A stretch of 64,000 nt of DNA, from NCBI GenBank assembly GCA_017506865.1, contig JAFCMP010000224.1, forward strand, positions 992,001 through 1,056,000. The letters are read 5' to 3'. This document shows positions 55,996 through 64,000 of the stretch, one piece after another. The first letter of the stretch is position 1. Each line of letters begins with the position of its first letter. The notes beneath the pieces are model-generated. The model ran no database searches. It worked only from the letters and a program-made list of their open reading frames with translations, and was not told the origin of the DNA. The translations under genes and the position numbers were made by a program. The DNA comes from Tribonema minus. Its lineage: Eukaryota > Sar > Xanthophyceae > Tribonematales > Tribonemataceae.

Positions 55996-58900
55996 ATGAC
56001 GATGTTCGTCAATACGGCGCGGGAGCCAGAATCCGCAGGGCGGGTGCAGCGACTGCAAAGATCCACGATTCTACACCACCTCATGCCATCACTCATCACC
56101 TCCACCGATGGCGCACCTGGCATCACTCGCTCTGACAGAATCAGAATGTTGGCACGCTGTGAGCTTGACCGGTTGGTGCCAGCGCTCCTCGCACACGCGC
56201 GTGCGCACCGGCGCTGGCGCGCGCGCCAGCAAACGGAGGCAACGATCAACGCCTACGTCCTACAGTGCATGGGCACACCGGGGGGGCTACAGCAGGCAGC
56301 GCGTTTCCTTCAGCCCAAAACGGTGGCGATACCTGATGATGACTGCTTTGCCGCCATGCAGTCCAAACACCCCCCCGCTGCGCCAGGGGAACAACTCCAT
56401 GAGCTATCTGGCATGGTTGATCAGCTTGTGGCGAAAGCAGCCGACATGCCAGCAGAACTCAGCCTGTTACAGGGGGAGGGAATTGAGCCAGAGACGGTTG
56501 CCAAGCTCATCCAGCGAGCAAGCCCTTACAGTGGAGCAGGCCCATCGGGGCTGCGCTACAGCCACCTGCAGGATGCGCTACGCACAAGCTGGGGACGGCA
56601 TGAGTTTGCTGCTGTCCTCACACAGTGGCTTCAGGCCGTTATGCGGGAGGCTGCGCGGCTGCCGGATGCCCTCTGGCAGTTGCATGGCGCGGGGCGCCTG
56701 ACGCCACTTGCAGAACAACAGGAAGATGGTACAGCTAAGCAGCGGCCCATCGTTTGCGGCGAGGTGCTGCAGCGGCTATGCACTTCGGCGTACGTGGCAG
56801 CCCGCAAAGACTTCCTGGCGGAGCTCCTTGAGCCAGACGGGCAGTATGGGGTAGCCGTCTCAGCAGGAGCGGAGAAAGCGGCCATGGCCGGCAAACTCGC
56901 GTATGAGCTTGGTCACTGGCAGTTCATGCTGGACCTCAAGAATGCCTTCAACATGGTGTTCGTCCTGGCGGCAGCGGAATGGGTAGCAGCACAGCTGCTG
57001 GACTTCCTCGACTACTTCATCGGCACATACGTTCGCACTCGGCCACGCCTGCTGTTCCAGCACGTCGACGGCTCCACGCGCATCATCATGTCTCAGCGCG
57101 GGTTTAAGCAGGGGGACCCCGCAGCACCGATGCTCTTCTGCGGCGCCATTGCTCAGTGCTTGAAACGGTTCAATGAGGCGGCGGCCGCGCAGCGCGCGCG
57201 GAGGCGGATGGGCGCCTACATGGACGATGCCAACGTCCGAACAGGCGCTTGCACGCTGACTCAGGATGACATACAGGCGGTGGCGCAGCTCAAACAACAC
57301 TTTGCGGAGGTGGGGCTGGAGCTAAACCTCACCAAGTCACGCGCGCTGCCTGGCAGGGGGCATGTGGTGACAGACCACGAGCGGCAACTGCTGCAGCAGC
57401 TGGGCGTTCAGCTAGTGGGGGATACGGATGAAAATCAGAACCGCGGAGCTGTGTTGCTGGGGGTGCCGGTGGGCCACAGCAGCTTTGTGGACGCATGGCT
57501 GCGCAGGGAAGCGGGTGCAGGCGGGGCAGGGGCTCGATTCGCAGAGCGATGCGCGCGCCTGACATCTCCGAGGGCTATGTTCAGGTTACTGCGCTACTGC
57601 GTGGTGCCTCGCATGACGTACTGCCTGCGCACCATTCCCACTACGCAGACAGCGCCAGCCGCCAAGGAGTGGGATCGTGTCACGCAGTGGGTGCTTGAGC
57701 ACTCAATGGGCCTGCAGCGACCAGGCCAGACCTGGCACCAGTTTGAGCAAAGTGGGGCCCACTTCCATCTGGCAGCGCACGGCCCAGCCTTACAGCAAGC
57801 GCGACTCCCAACACGGCATGGCGGCCTTGGCATTACCAGCGCCTGCGACATCGCTGATGCTGCGTATGTGGCGGGCACGTTGCAAGCGCTGCAACCAGCA
57901 CTCTCTGGATGGGCGGGGGTGCTGCAGCAGGCGGCTCCTCAAGCGGTTGCAGACGACACTGCTGAGGATGCGGCAACACAAGCGGCACCGGCAGCAGCGG
58001 CAGCAGCACCAGCACCAGCAGCATCAGCAGCGGCAACTGTTACAGCGGCAGCGGCGGTTGCCAGTGGAGGCGCGACCGCTCCGGCAGCGGCAACTGCATC
58101 AGCGGCAGGCCGCGCTTATGGCGCAGCCATTCCGGCAACACACGACGCAGCTGCCGCTGGATCAGGGGCCGCGGCGGCAGCACAGGCGGCACCAGCGGCA
58201 GCAGCAGCGGCGGCGCACGGCGCACCTACTCCGGCGGCAGCAGCGGCGGCGGCAGCAGCAGCTGCTCCAGCATCAGAAGCTGCTGCAGCAGCTGCAGCAC
58301 ATGTTGCACCTCAAGTGGCCTCGGCGGCATCACTAACTGCAGCATCAACAGCAGCTGCTGCGGGCATAGGCAACACAGCTGCTCCAGGCCCTACTAGGGC
58401 TGCTGCAGCACCTGCAACAGGAGCAGCGTCGGCAGGCGGCGCCGCAATCATGCCGGCTGCGACAGCGGCAATGGCGGTGGCAGCGGCCAAAGCGGCAGGT
58501 GCTGCACCAACACCTGCGGCAGCAGCAACACCACTGGCAGCAGCAGCAACGGCAGGCGGCGCAGCTGCAGCACCAGCGCACGCACCAGCGGCAGCCGTCA
58601 ATGCAGGCGCTGCGCGTTCCACACCAGCAATGCTACAAGGCGCAGCAGCAGCAGAGGTGGCGCGCCTGCCCCTCATGCGGACGATCGCCACAGCTGCCGC
58701 ATCCCTACATGCAGCAACAGGTGACAAGCTGGAACATACACTGCCACCAGCGCTAACGCCACTGCAGCAGCAACCACCTACGCAGCAGCCGCCGCTGCGG
58801 CCGACAGCAGGTGGTGGCACTGGTGCGGAGGCTGTTTGCGTACTTGACGCCAGTGCTCTGCAGTTGCAGTGTAGCCTGAAGCGCCCCAATCAGAGTGCGC

Positions 58901-59844
58901 TTGCAGATGCCGTCGCTACCGAGCTTGCAGATAAGGTGGAGGCGGACCTGCAACAGCTGCCGCAGGGCACGCAACGCACGCAAGCACTTGCTCGATTCCG
59001 GTCGCAGCGCCACATGCACTCGATCGGCATGGCATTCCTCAACGAGCCCATGTACTCCACAACGGCTTCGTTCGACGGCCTATCCTGGCAACTGGCCGTC
59101 AAACGCGCCATCGGAGTAGAGGAACAGACGACAGGCTGCAAGCTGTGCGGGAAGTCGCCGGGCGGCACCCTGCATGCACGGCTATGTCAAGCGCCACGCG
59201 TCAAGGCGCACGACACCATCGTCCATAATAGCGTCAAGAGGGCCACGCAGCGCATCCTGCGGCAATACCTCAAAACGGGACTGGTTGACGAGGACTACAC
59301 GCCGTTTCTGGGGTCCGCCGGGCCGCCGGGGAGTCGCAGGATGGACATCGTGCTGCCTGCCGACGCCTTCCCGGTGACCGGCTACGACGACCCGACACGC
59401 CACCTACCGCTCATGGTGGACGTTACCTGCTTCGAGGCACAGGTGGCGTCGCGGGCGGCGAAGACTGCAGCAGACCCTGAGCGATGCTGCCGCGACCAGG
59501 AGGCCGCCAAGACTACCCACTATTCTGGTCATTATGATCAGAATTGCTACAAACTTGCCACTTTGGCAATAGGGTCATTTGGCAGCATCGGGGAGCAGGG
59601 GCGGAAGCTGCTGCAGGCTGTGGCGACGGAGTATGCCAGCAGGATGTCAGTGCCCGGAGGAGCGCGCCGTAAAGCTCTCAAGGGCATCGCCCTGGCGCGC
59701 TTACGCTCGGCACTGTCGGCAGCGCTCCACATGGCGTACTCTGGCCGTGTCATGACACACATGGCAGAGTCCAGGGGGGGGGGGCACATGGAGGAGGACG
59801 TAGGGGAGGACCCCGAGATGCCATTTGGCGGCGGTGGCGTTTGA
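55996..59844 (+). CDS. LINE polyprotein: reverse transcriptase plus restriction-like endonuclease, 1282 aa
   Basis: Start ATG at 55996; an in-frame stop lies at 55951. Rough domains: helical N-terminus 1-170; reverse transcriptase about 175-480 with YSGAGPSGLRYSHLQ, QRPIVCGEVLQRL, FMLDLKNAFNMV, FKQGDPAAPMLF (about 369) and the catalytic box YMDDANV (about 408); thumb/linker to about 650; an alanine-rich low-complexity stretch about 655-880; CCHC zinc motif CKLCGKSPGGTLHARLC (about 1047); restriction-like endonuclease with SRRMDIVLPADAF (about 1113) and HLPLMVDVTCFEA (about 1140), the PD-(D/E)xK pattern. Order RT, CCHC, endonuclease is that of R2/NeSL/CRE-grade LINEs, which nick a specific target and prime reverse transcription there. 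The C-terminus is glycine-rich. The open frame suggests recent activity. Confidence 0.9.
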   Translation: MTMFVNTAREPESAGRVQRLQRSTILHHLMPSLITSTDGAPGITRSDRIRMLARCELDRLVPALLAHARAHRRWRARQQTEATINAYVLQCMGTPGGLQQAARFLQPKTVAIPDDDCFAAMQSKHPPAAPGEQLHELSGMVDQLVAKAADMPAELSLLQGEGIEPETVAKLIQRASPYSGAGPSGLRYSHLQDALRTSWGRHEFAAVLTQWLQAVMREAARLPDALWQLHGAGRLTPLAEQQEDGTAKQRPIVCGEVLQRLCTSAYVAARKDFLAELLEPDGQYGVAVSAGAEKAAMAGKLAYELGHWQFMLDLKNAFNMVFVLAAAEWVAAQLLDFLDYFIGTYVRTRPRLLFQHVDGSTRIIMSQRGFKQGDPAAPMLFCGAIAQCLKRFNEAAAAQRARRRMGAYMDDANVRTGACTLTQDDIQAVAQLKQHFAEVGLELNLTKSRALPGRGHVVTDHERQLLQQLGVQLVGDTDENQNRGAVLLGVPVGHSSFVDAWLRREAGAGGAGARFAERCARLTSPRAMFRLLRYCVVPRMTYCLRTIPTTQTAPAAKEWDRVTQWVLEHSMGLQRPGQTWHQFEQSGAHFHLAAHGPALQQARLPTRHGGLGITSACDIADAAYVAGTLQALQPALSGWAGVLQQAAPQAVADDTAEDAATQAAPAAAAAAPAPAASAAATVTAAAAVASGGATAPAAATASAAGRAYGAAIPATHDAAAAGSGAAAAAQAAPAAAAAAAHGAPTPAAAAAAAAAAAPASEAAAAAAAHVAPQVASAASLTAASTAAAAGIGNTAAPGPTRAAAAPATGAASAGGAAIMPAATAAMAVAAAKAAGAAPTPAAAATPLAAAATAGGAAAAPAHAPAAAVNAGAARSTPAMLQGAAAAEVARLPLMRTIATAAASLHAATGDKLEHTLPPALTPLQQQPPTQQPPLRPTAGGGTGAEAVCVLDASALQLQCSLKRPNQSALADAVATELADKVEADLQQLPQGTQRTQALARFRSQRHMHSIGMAFLNEPMYSTTASFDGLSWQLAVKRAIGVEEQTTGCKLCGKSPGGTLHARLCQAPRVKAHDTIVHNSVKRATQRILRQYLKTGLVDEDYTPFLGSAGPPGSRRMDIVLPADAFPVTGYDDPTRHLPLMVDVTCFEAQVASRAAKTAADPERCCRDQEAAKTTHYSGHYDQNCYKLATLAIGSFGSIGEQGRKLLQAVATEYASRMSVPGGARRKALKGIALARLRSALSAALHMAYSGRVMTHMAESRGGGHMEEDVGEDPEMPFGGGGV
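57950..58640 (+). repeat. GCA/GCG-rich low-complexity segment in the LINE frame
   Basis: Encodes mostly alanine in the LINE frame; an overlapping frame encodes glutamine- and arginine-rich sequence (57677-58336). Probably grew by trinucleotide slippage. Confidence 0.85.
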
Positions 59845-60189
59845 GTGGTTGTCGTTGCGACACTTTCAGACTGTCATACGACATGTAGATTCCTTACAGC
59901 TAGATGCCAATCATCTGGGCTTTTTCGCGCCCTGAGCGAGAATTAATAAAAAGTACTCTCAAACTCTACTTAAAAGCTCAGAAGGAGTAACTACAGTCAG
60001 CACTCGTACTCTATGTACTCTGCTCGTCCCCTGCGGAGATCCTGAGAGTCGACCTGAGAGTTGACAGGTGAGAGTTGACCTGCGCGAGGTGTGAGGGTCG
60101 GACAGCGTGATCACAGGCAGCAGCACAGCACATTTGCTATACAACAGTGGTTACTGCTGGTGTCTACGTGTTTATCGTGTTCATCGTGT

Positions 60190-60608
60190 TCATCCTGGGC
60201 GGAGTTGCCGAAACGACGGAGTCCGTGCCCACCATGCTTGTGCTGCCGCCGCTTGTAAACCGCCTGCAGCTCCTAGAGCAGCCAACAGCTTCAGCAGCAA
60301 CAGCTTCAGCAGCAGGCTGCGTGTGCGGTGGCGCGGAGGTCTCATGCCCGAAAGCAACTTTTGCAGTCCCTTTTGCCTCGGCAGCACATGCAAGGAAGGT
60401 GGCACGGCAGAGCTGTCAACTAGTCCAAGGGCCCTTTTTGGAGCATCAACAGTTGCCGCATCAAGTGCAGCGATAGCTCTTGCTGTGCCACTGTCCAGCA
60501 AATCGCCGTAGAGCAACATTTCAAACCTGTCTCTGTCAGCGGTGTGCATGTGATGGACACGTGCAACATCTGTTTCGTCCGTGTTGCACAATTTGATGCA
60601 CTCTGCAA
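60190..60608 (-). CDS. Possible host exon, unrecognised
   Basis: After an acceptor-like TGTGTGCTAG on the minus strand, the frame reads VAECIKLCNTDETDVARVHH and continues with RDRFEMLLYGDLLDSGTARA and LGLVDSSAVPPSLHVLPRQK. It looks like coding sequence for about 90 residues, then turns into Leu/Ala-rich sequence that may be intron. The next exon could be 55876-55720, with the LINE pair in the intervening intron. No family is recognised. Confidence 0.35.
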
Positions 60609-60857
60609 CCTAGCACACAGGTGTCTCGCCTGAATTTGATTGATCAGTGTCGCGTATGCCGTGCATTTTCACCACTTGATTTGATGTTTCTCATCTATAC
60701 TGATTTTTTCTTGGTTGAAGCTGTACAGCTGCATCCAGCTGTCTCTCAAGGTAAAGGCACTGTGCATGTTTGGTATTGTCTGTTGATGCTTCACAGCTGC
60801 AGTAGGGGTCGATCATGCTGGTGGTCCGTCGTGCTGATCTCTTCTCCGTAAACTTTG

Positions 60858-60880
60858 CCCCCCCCCCCCCCCCCCCCCCC
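60858..60880 (+). repeat. Poly-C run, 23 bases, upstream of a 3' splice site
   Basis: An unbroken C run followed by GCCCCACAG, the acceptor of the exon starting at 60891. It acts as an extreme polypyrimidine tract and may vary in length or be a sequencing artefact. Confidence 0.8.
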
Positions 60881-60890
60881 GCCCCACAGC

Positions 60891-63785
60891 CATGGCGGTG
60901 TACCAGGAGTCATTTGTGGAGGAACTCTGGTATGAGTTCCAGGAGTCGGTGCTGCCGCCCAGCGGCAAGTTCCCCGACCCATCACGCGGTGTACTGAGGA
61001 CCATTTCGAGGACGTACGAGAATGAGGCAGGGCGGCTGCTCCCAGGCCAGGATGTGCGGCTGAGGCGCAAGACCATCACCTGCTCTTTGCAGAAAGTGCT
61101 TCACCGCCATGGCACGTGAAGTATTCAGGAAACCATGCAGAGGATCAGCGCCTATGTCGGCAAGGTGCGCCACCTGGCGTCCTTGTTGTCCAACTACATC
61201 TGCGACTGGCACATGGCCCAGGCGCAGGTGGCGCTGCAGCCTTTCCCCGAGGCCAATGATACATTTTTCATGGGGTGCCTGGCGTGCTTCGTGCAGGGGG
61301 CCACGTGGGGCCAGGTGAGCACACGCTGTAGTTGTCAGTCAGACCACACAATTTGTTTTGTAGCTGTGTGTACTGTTTCAATATGCGACGCTGGTGTGCT
61401 GCTGAACACGTAATGGGTGCTGGTGCCAGTTTTGCAATGCCTTGCAGCACCCAGCTGTCTGGTATGCATGTGCTCGAAGCACCATTGCGTGGAACACTGA
61501 TATCATCTTGTGACGGCGGCTTTAAGGTCTTCAAGACTTTGTCAGTGTAAACACATCTTCTCGCTTTGCCACCACGGCACCAGCAGAGACCTGCCCGGTA
61601 CTGTCACCGTGCGGCAGGCGTGAAACCACTCAGTCTGGCACGGCGCCAACAATACAAGACATCACGTAAGCGAGTTGTACTGCCACACACGCAGTCGCTG
61701 CCTGCCCAATGCCAATGCCGACACCCACCACAGCACTCACGCTACCTTGCGCCCCTCAACCCCCTGTCGCGCTAGCAGGTGCCTGCAGCCATGGCCGCCC
61801 GCTTCCAGGAACTGTGTAACGCGAGCGGCCTGCAAGCTTTGCCCGCCCCGCAGGCTTTGGCTCCGCATTCCCTTGTCGAGACGTTCAAGTACGTTTCGAT
61901 ACAGATGGCGGCAGCGGCTAGGACGTACATCAACGAGCATGGTGATGCGCGCCGTCTGGCCATCACCAAGTGGGCCCTGTTCTCTGCCCTACAAGGGCAT
62001 ATGGCCGGCTTCCCAGACACGGAGGTGCAAGTATGTGTGTGTGTGTGTGTGTGGATGGACGCATTCACCAGGTGGGCAGCACGCTCCACTGTGCGTTGAA
62101 TTGTTCGGCGGGGGGTCGTTGATTTCGCGAGTGACTCACGAGCCAATGCCAGTTGGTCGGTGAGGGCCCCACTGTGACCCCCGATTTCACATCGCATGGC
62201 ACACAGAGGGGTCTGCGTCTGCAAGCAGCAGCAGCTGCAGCAGCCAGTATCCGATTCTGAGTCAGTCTCAATTTGCTGCCGCAATGAATATCGTTATCTG
62301 CGAGCAACACCTGCAGGCCCCCGCCCTTCTCAATGTAGCGCCTCAGCATGACACATGCAATTTGTTGTACTCAACAACGCTCGCAGGAAGGTGCACGAGT
62401 TGGCCGTCTGTGTCACGACCTGCATCGGTGCCGACTTCCACGGGCAGCTGCAGATATTGCTAGACCACCTGGGCTTCAGAGGCACCCAGGTGGATGACGA
62501 GGGCGACGTGCAGGAAGGCACGGACTTCATCAAGATAGTGGACATCTGGGGGGTGGTGAGGGATCTGCCAGACAACAACCACGTTACCTGGCGCCGCCAC
62601 CTGGCTGTGCTGCAGGAGCGCGATGATCTTGTGGAGCAGAGGACTTATTACCAGGACATGATGGGGGACCTCTTCGCGGCCTACGCCAATGACCCCGCCG
62701 CGCGCAACGCCGACAGGGATGCTCTGTGGGGCGTGCCCGCCCCACCCAAGCTGACAGCACCCTTGCCACGCTACCAGATGCAGGCAGCCCTTCTGCCGCT
62801 ATGACAAGAAGTGAGTAGTCGCCATACTCATCCCACCACCATGCAGCGTTCAGTGGCTTCGGCATTACTCGGTCTGGTGAGGAAAAAGAAAAAATGCAGC
62901 CCTCCTTTCATCAGCACTTCTCCTGCACATTGAATGATGATTGTCGAGGTGTTGTCGCACTGACTGTTGACCTGCGGTGACTTCAAAATCTCCAATTATC
63001 ACAATGACTGCTCAGCCTTTCCTTTGTGTACAATATTCAGTACTGCTTTATATATAATCATTTCATCCCGCGGCAGGTCAGTCAGTGTGCATACAAGTCA
63101 AGCTAGTAGTGTGACTCATAAACAGTCTGAAGGGTCACGATATAGCAGCGCTCAATTAAAGAGTGGTCACAGTGCAAGACGGGTCTGACAGCTGGACACG
63201 GATGTAGTCGGTGGAAGGGCCGCTGCGTAACGCGGTTGCGCTGCTCGAGGCTGATTGCTCTTGACACTTCGTTCACCTGCTCCTTGTCGCTTCACAATCG
63301 GTGCATGAACGGCCAGCTCTGATGAAAATTGTGGCGCACTCATTGCCGCTTAAGCGCATCACAGCAGTATAGTATAGCACATGGTGCCACGTTGCCTGCA
63401 ATGCTGTGCGGTCGCTTGCAGATTCATTCTGAAGCCAGCTTTGTCATCCTGCCTTTGAACCGCAGGGCGACGTGCGACCTGTTTCCAGGGCTCGAGCAAG
63501 AACTGGACCGCCGGCGGCTGGGCATTTGCTGGTACCGCGCGTTTATGAAGCCCTGGGCAGGACGCGCATGTCACTACCATGCTGCAGCGCGCCAACCATT
63601 ATGCCCGCAGTGAGAAGGGCATTGCGAAGGCCATTCACCTCGCCGGTGGCATCAGCAAGGCCCCGTGGCTCGTGGGCCCCTCCTTCGAGACGGGTGGCTA
63701 CCAGCTCAAGCTGCAACTCGTCACCAGCACCATCTTGCACCCGGGTCCGCATGGCCTCACCAAACTCCACCGCGCTGGCTGCCAG
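60891..63785 (+). CDS. Four-exon gene, remote resemblance to the Fanzor/TnpB N-terminal half, 3' partial
   Basis: Probable exons: 60891-61314, 61779 (or 61789)-62030, 62387-about 62811, 63422-63785, with donors GTGAGC, GTATGT, GTGAGT, GTAAGG and acceptors CCACAG, CTAGCAG, CTCGCAG, CTTGCAG. Features: RRKTITCSLQKVLH, then ISAYVGKVRHLASLLSNYI (helix), SIQMAAAARTYINEHGDARR (helix), DFHGQLQILLDHLGFRG, SFVILPLNRRATCDLFPGL (strand with a central P), ETGGYQLKLQLVTSTI and LTKLHRAGC. A helical bundle followed by a strand pair ahead of a RuvC domain is how Fanzor and TnpB nucleases begin, and FVILPL...GYQLKL falls where their wedge strands would; the RuvC DPG motif would lie past the window. There is one in-frame TGA near 61118 and two frame problems (near 62800 and 63570), so this copy may be decayed. 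Alternative: an unrelated host gene. Confidence 0.45.
62031..62054. repeat. (GT)n microsatellite at a splice donor
   Basis: The donor GTATGTGTGT runs straight into a GT repeat. Intronic. Confidence 0.85.
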
Positions 63786-64000
63786 GTAAGGTTGTATGTT
63801 GTGGTCATTGGGACTTTGCGGTGTTCTATTCCCAATAGGCTCAATGATATGAGGTTGTCTGGTCTCCGCAGCTGCAGTATGAACAGCTGCAGTATGAATA
63901 TGCAAAGTGACTGTTCTGTTTTATTGAAGTATTATGCTGGCTACTAGTGGTCTGAGACTGGAGCCATGTGCCTTGGCCATCGGTGTTGCAGCACCAGCAG
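63786..64000 (+). other. Intron running off the window
   Basis: Follows the GTAAGG donor at 63786. No further exon is evident in the last 215 bases; a GCTGCAGTATGAACA-type direct repeat lies near 63870-63900. Confidence 0.4.

Larger units (their letters stand above)
55945..59952 (+). mobile_element. LINE with C-terminal endonuclease, 4-kb copy
   Basis: Flanked by the 10-bp duplication GTACTCTCAA (55935-55944 and 59953-59962). It has a short 5' leader, one 1282-codon frame, and a 3' end with the potential hairpin GGGCTTTTTCGCGCCC before AATTAATAAAAA. It looks whole through the RT and endonuclease, but the 5' end may be truncated, because the DNA-binding zinc fingers usual in R2-like elements are missing upstream of the RT. 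Confidence 0.92.

Noticed and set aside
57677-58336. Gln/Arg-rich 219-codon frame overlapping the LINE
   Set aside because: Alternative reading of the trinucleotide-rich linker; the LINE frame has the domains.
61112-61122. In-frame TGA as a selenocysteine codon
   Set aside because: No family reason for selenocysteine at this place; a plain stop in a decaying copy or a sequence error is simpler.

Overview
The window reads as nuclear DNA of a eukaryotic alga, most likely a green alga. The evidence is a host gene split by GT-AG introns, moderately high GC, frequent CAG/CTG-rich coding sequence, and a dense nest of LTR retrotransposons, a LINE family with a C-terminal endonuclease, and small DNA transposons. 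No prokaryotic operons, rRNA genes, tRNAs or CRISPR arrays were seen. The species cannot be fixed from the sequence alone.

Layout. (1) Positions 1-6200, + strand: the 3' part of a xanthine dehydrogenase/aldehyde oxidase-family gene, five exons, all introns phase 0, with a lysine-rich tail. (2) About 7066-7545, - strand: two exons of an unrecognised gene. (3) Positions 8644-9164, 21981-22588 and 44783-44940 are pieces of one host coding region on the + strand, now split by two huge insertions. The first is a Ty3/Gypsy-type element (9165-21976, - strand, 4-bp CGAG target duplication) with gag, a cytosine-5 DNA methyltransferase, reverse transcriptase, RNase H and integrase regions. It contains a small non-autonomous LTR element (15105-17488), and that in turn contains a hAT-type MITE (16801-17338) with an 8-bp target duplication. 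The second insertion is a composite LTR element (22589-44778, - strand, called E0 here), which carries its own, different methyltransferase.

(4) E0 is a nest. Element E1 (24777-30126, ATTC duplication) sits inside its methyltransferase region. Element E3 (33985-40326), a 2.26-kb insertion with TIR-like ends that holds a CRESS-DNA-virus-like Rep fossil (X, 40360-42616), and a solo LTR (42626-44204, GTCT duplication) split by a LINE copy lie further along. (5) Positions 44941-53080 hold little recognisable coding sequence. (6) Positions 53080-59952 are dominated by the LINE family: an old fragment, two 48-54-bp micro-insertions, a 1.4-kb 5'-truncated copy on the - strand, and a 4-kb copy on the + strand with an open 1282-codon frame. 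Every recent copy abuts a GTAC target. (7) Positions 60891-63785, + strand: four exons of a gene or mobile-element gene that remotely resembles the N-terminal half of a Fanzor/TnpB-type nuclease. It runs off the window end.

The most notable theme is two unrelated LTR elements in one locus, each carrying a C5-cytosine methyltransferase with a similar, atypical catalytic loop (PC-x-D-[YF]-T-P-A). Retrotransposon-borne methyltransferases are known from dinoflagellates and charophytes; two independent element types side by side, plus a Rep-bearing insertion and a GTAC-targeting LINE, make this window unusual. All functional statements rest on motif reading by eye; no database search was run.
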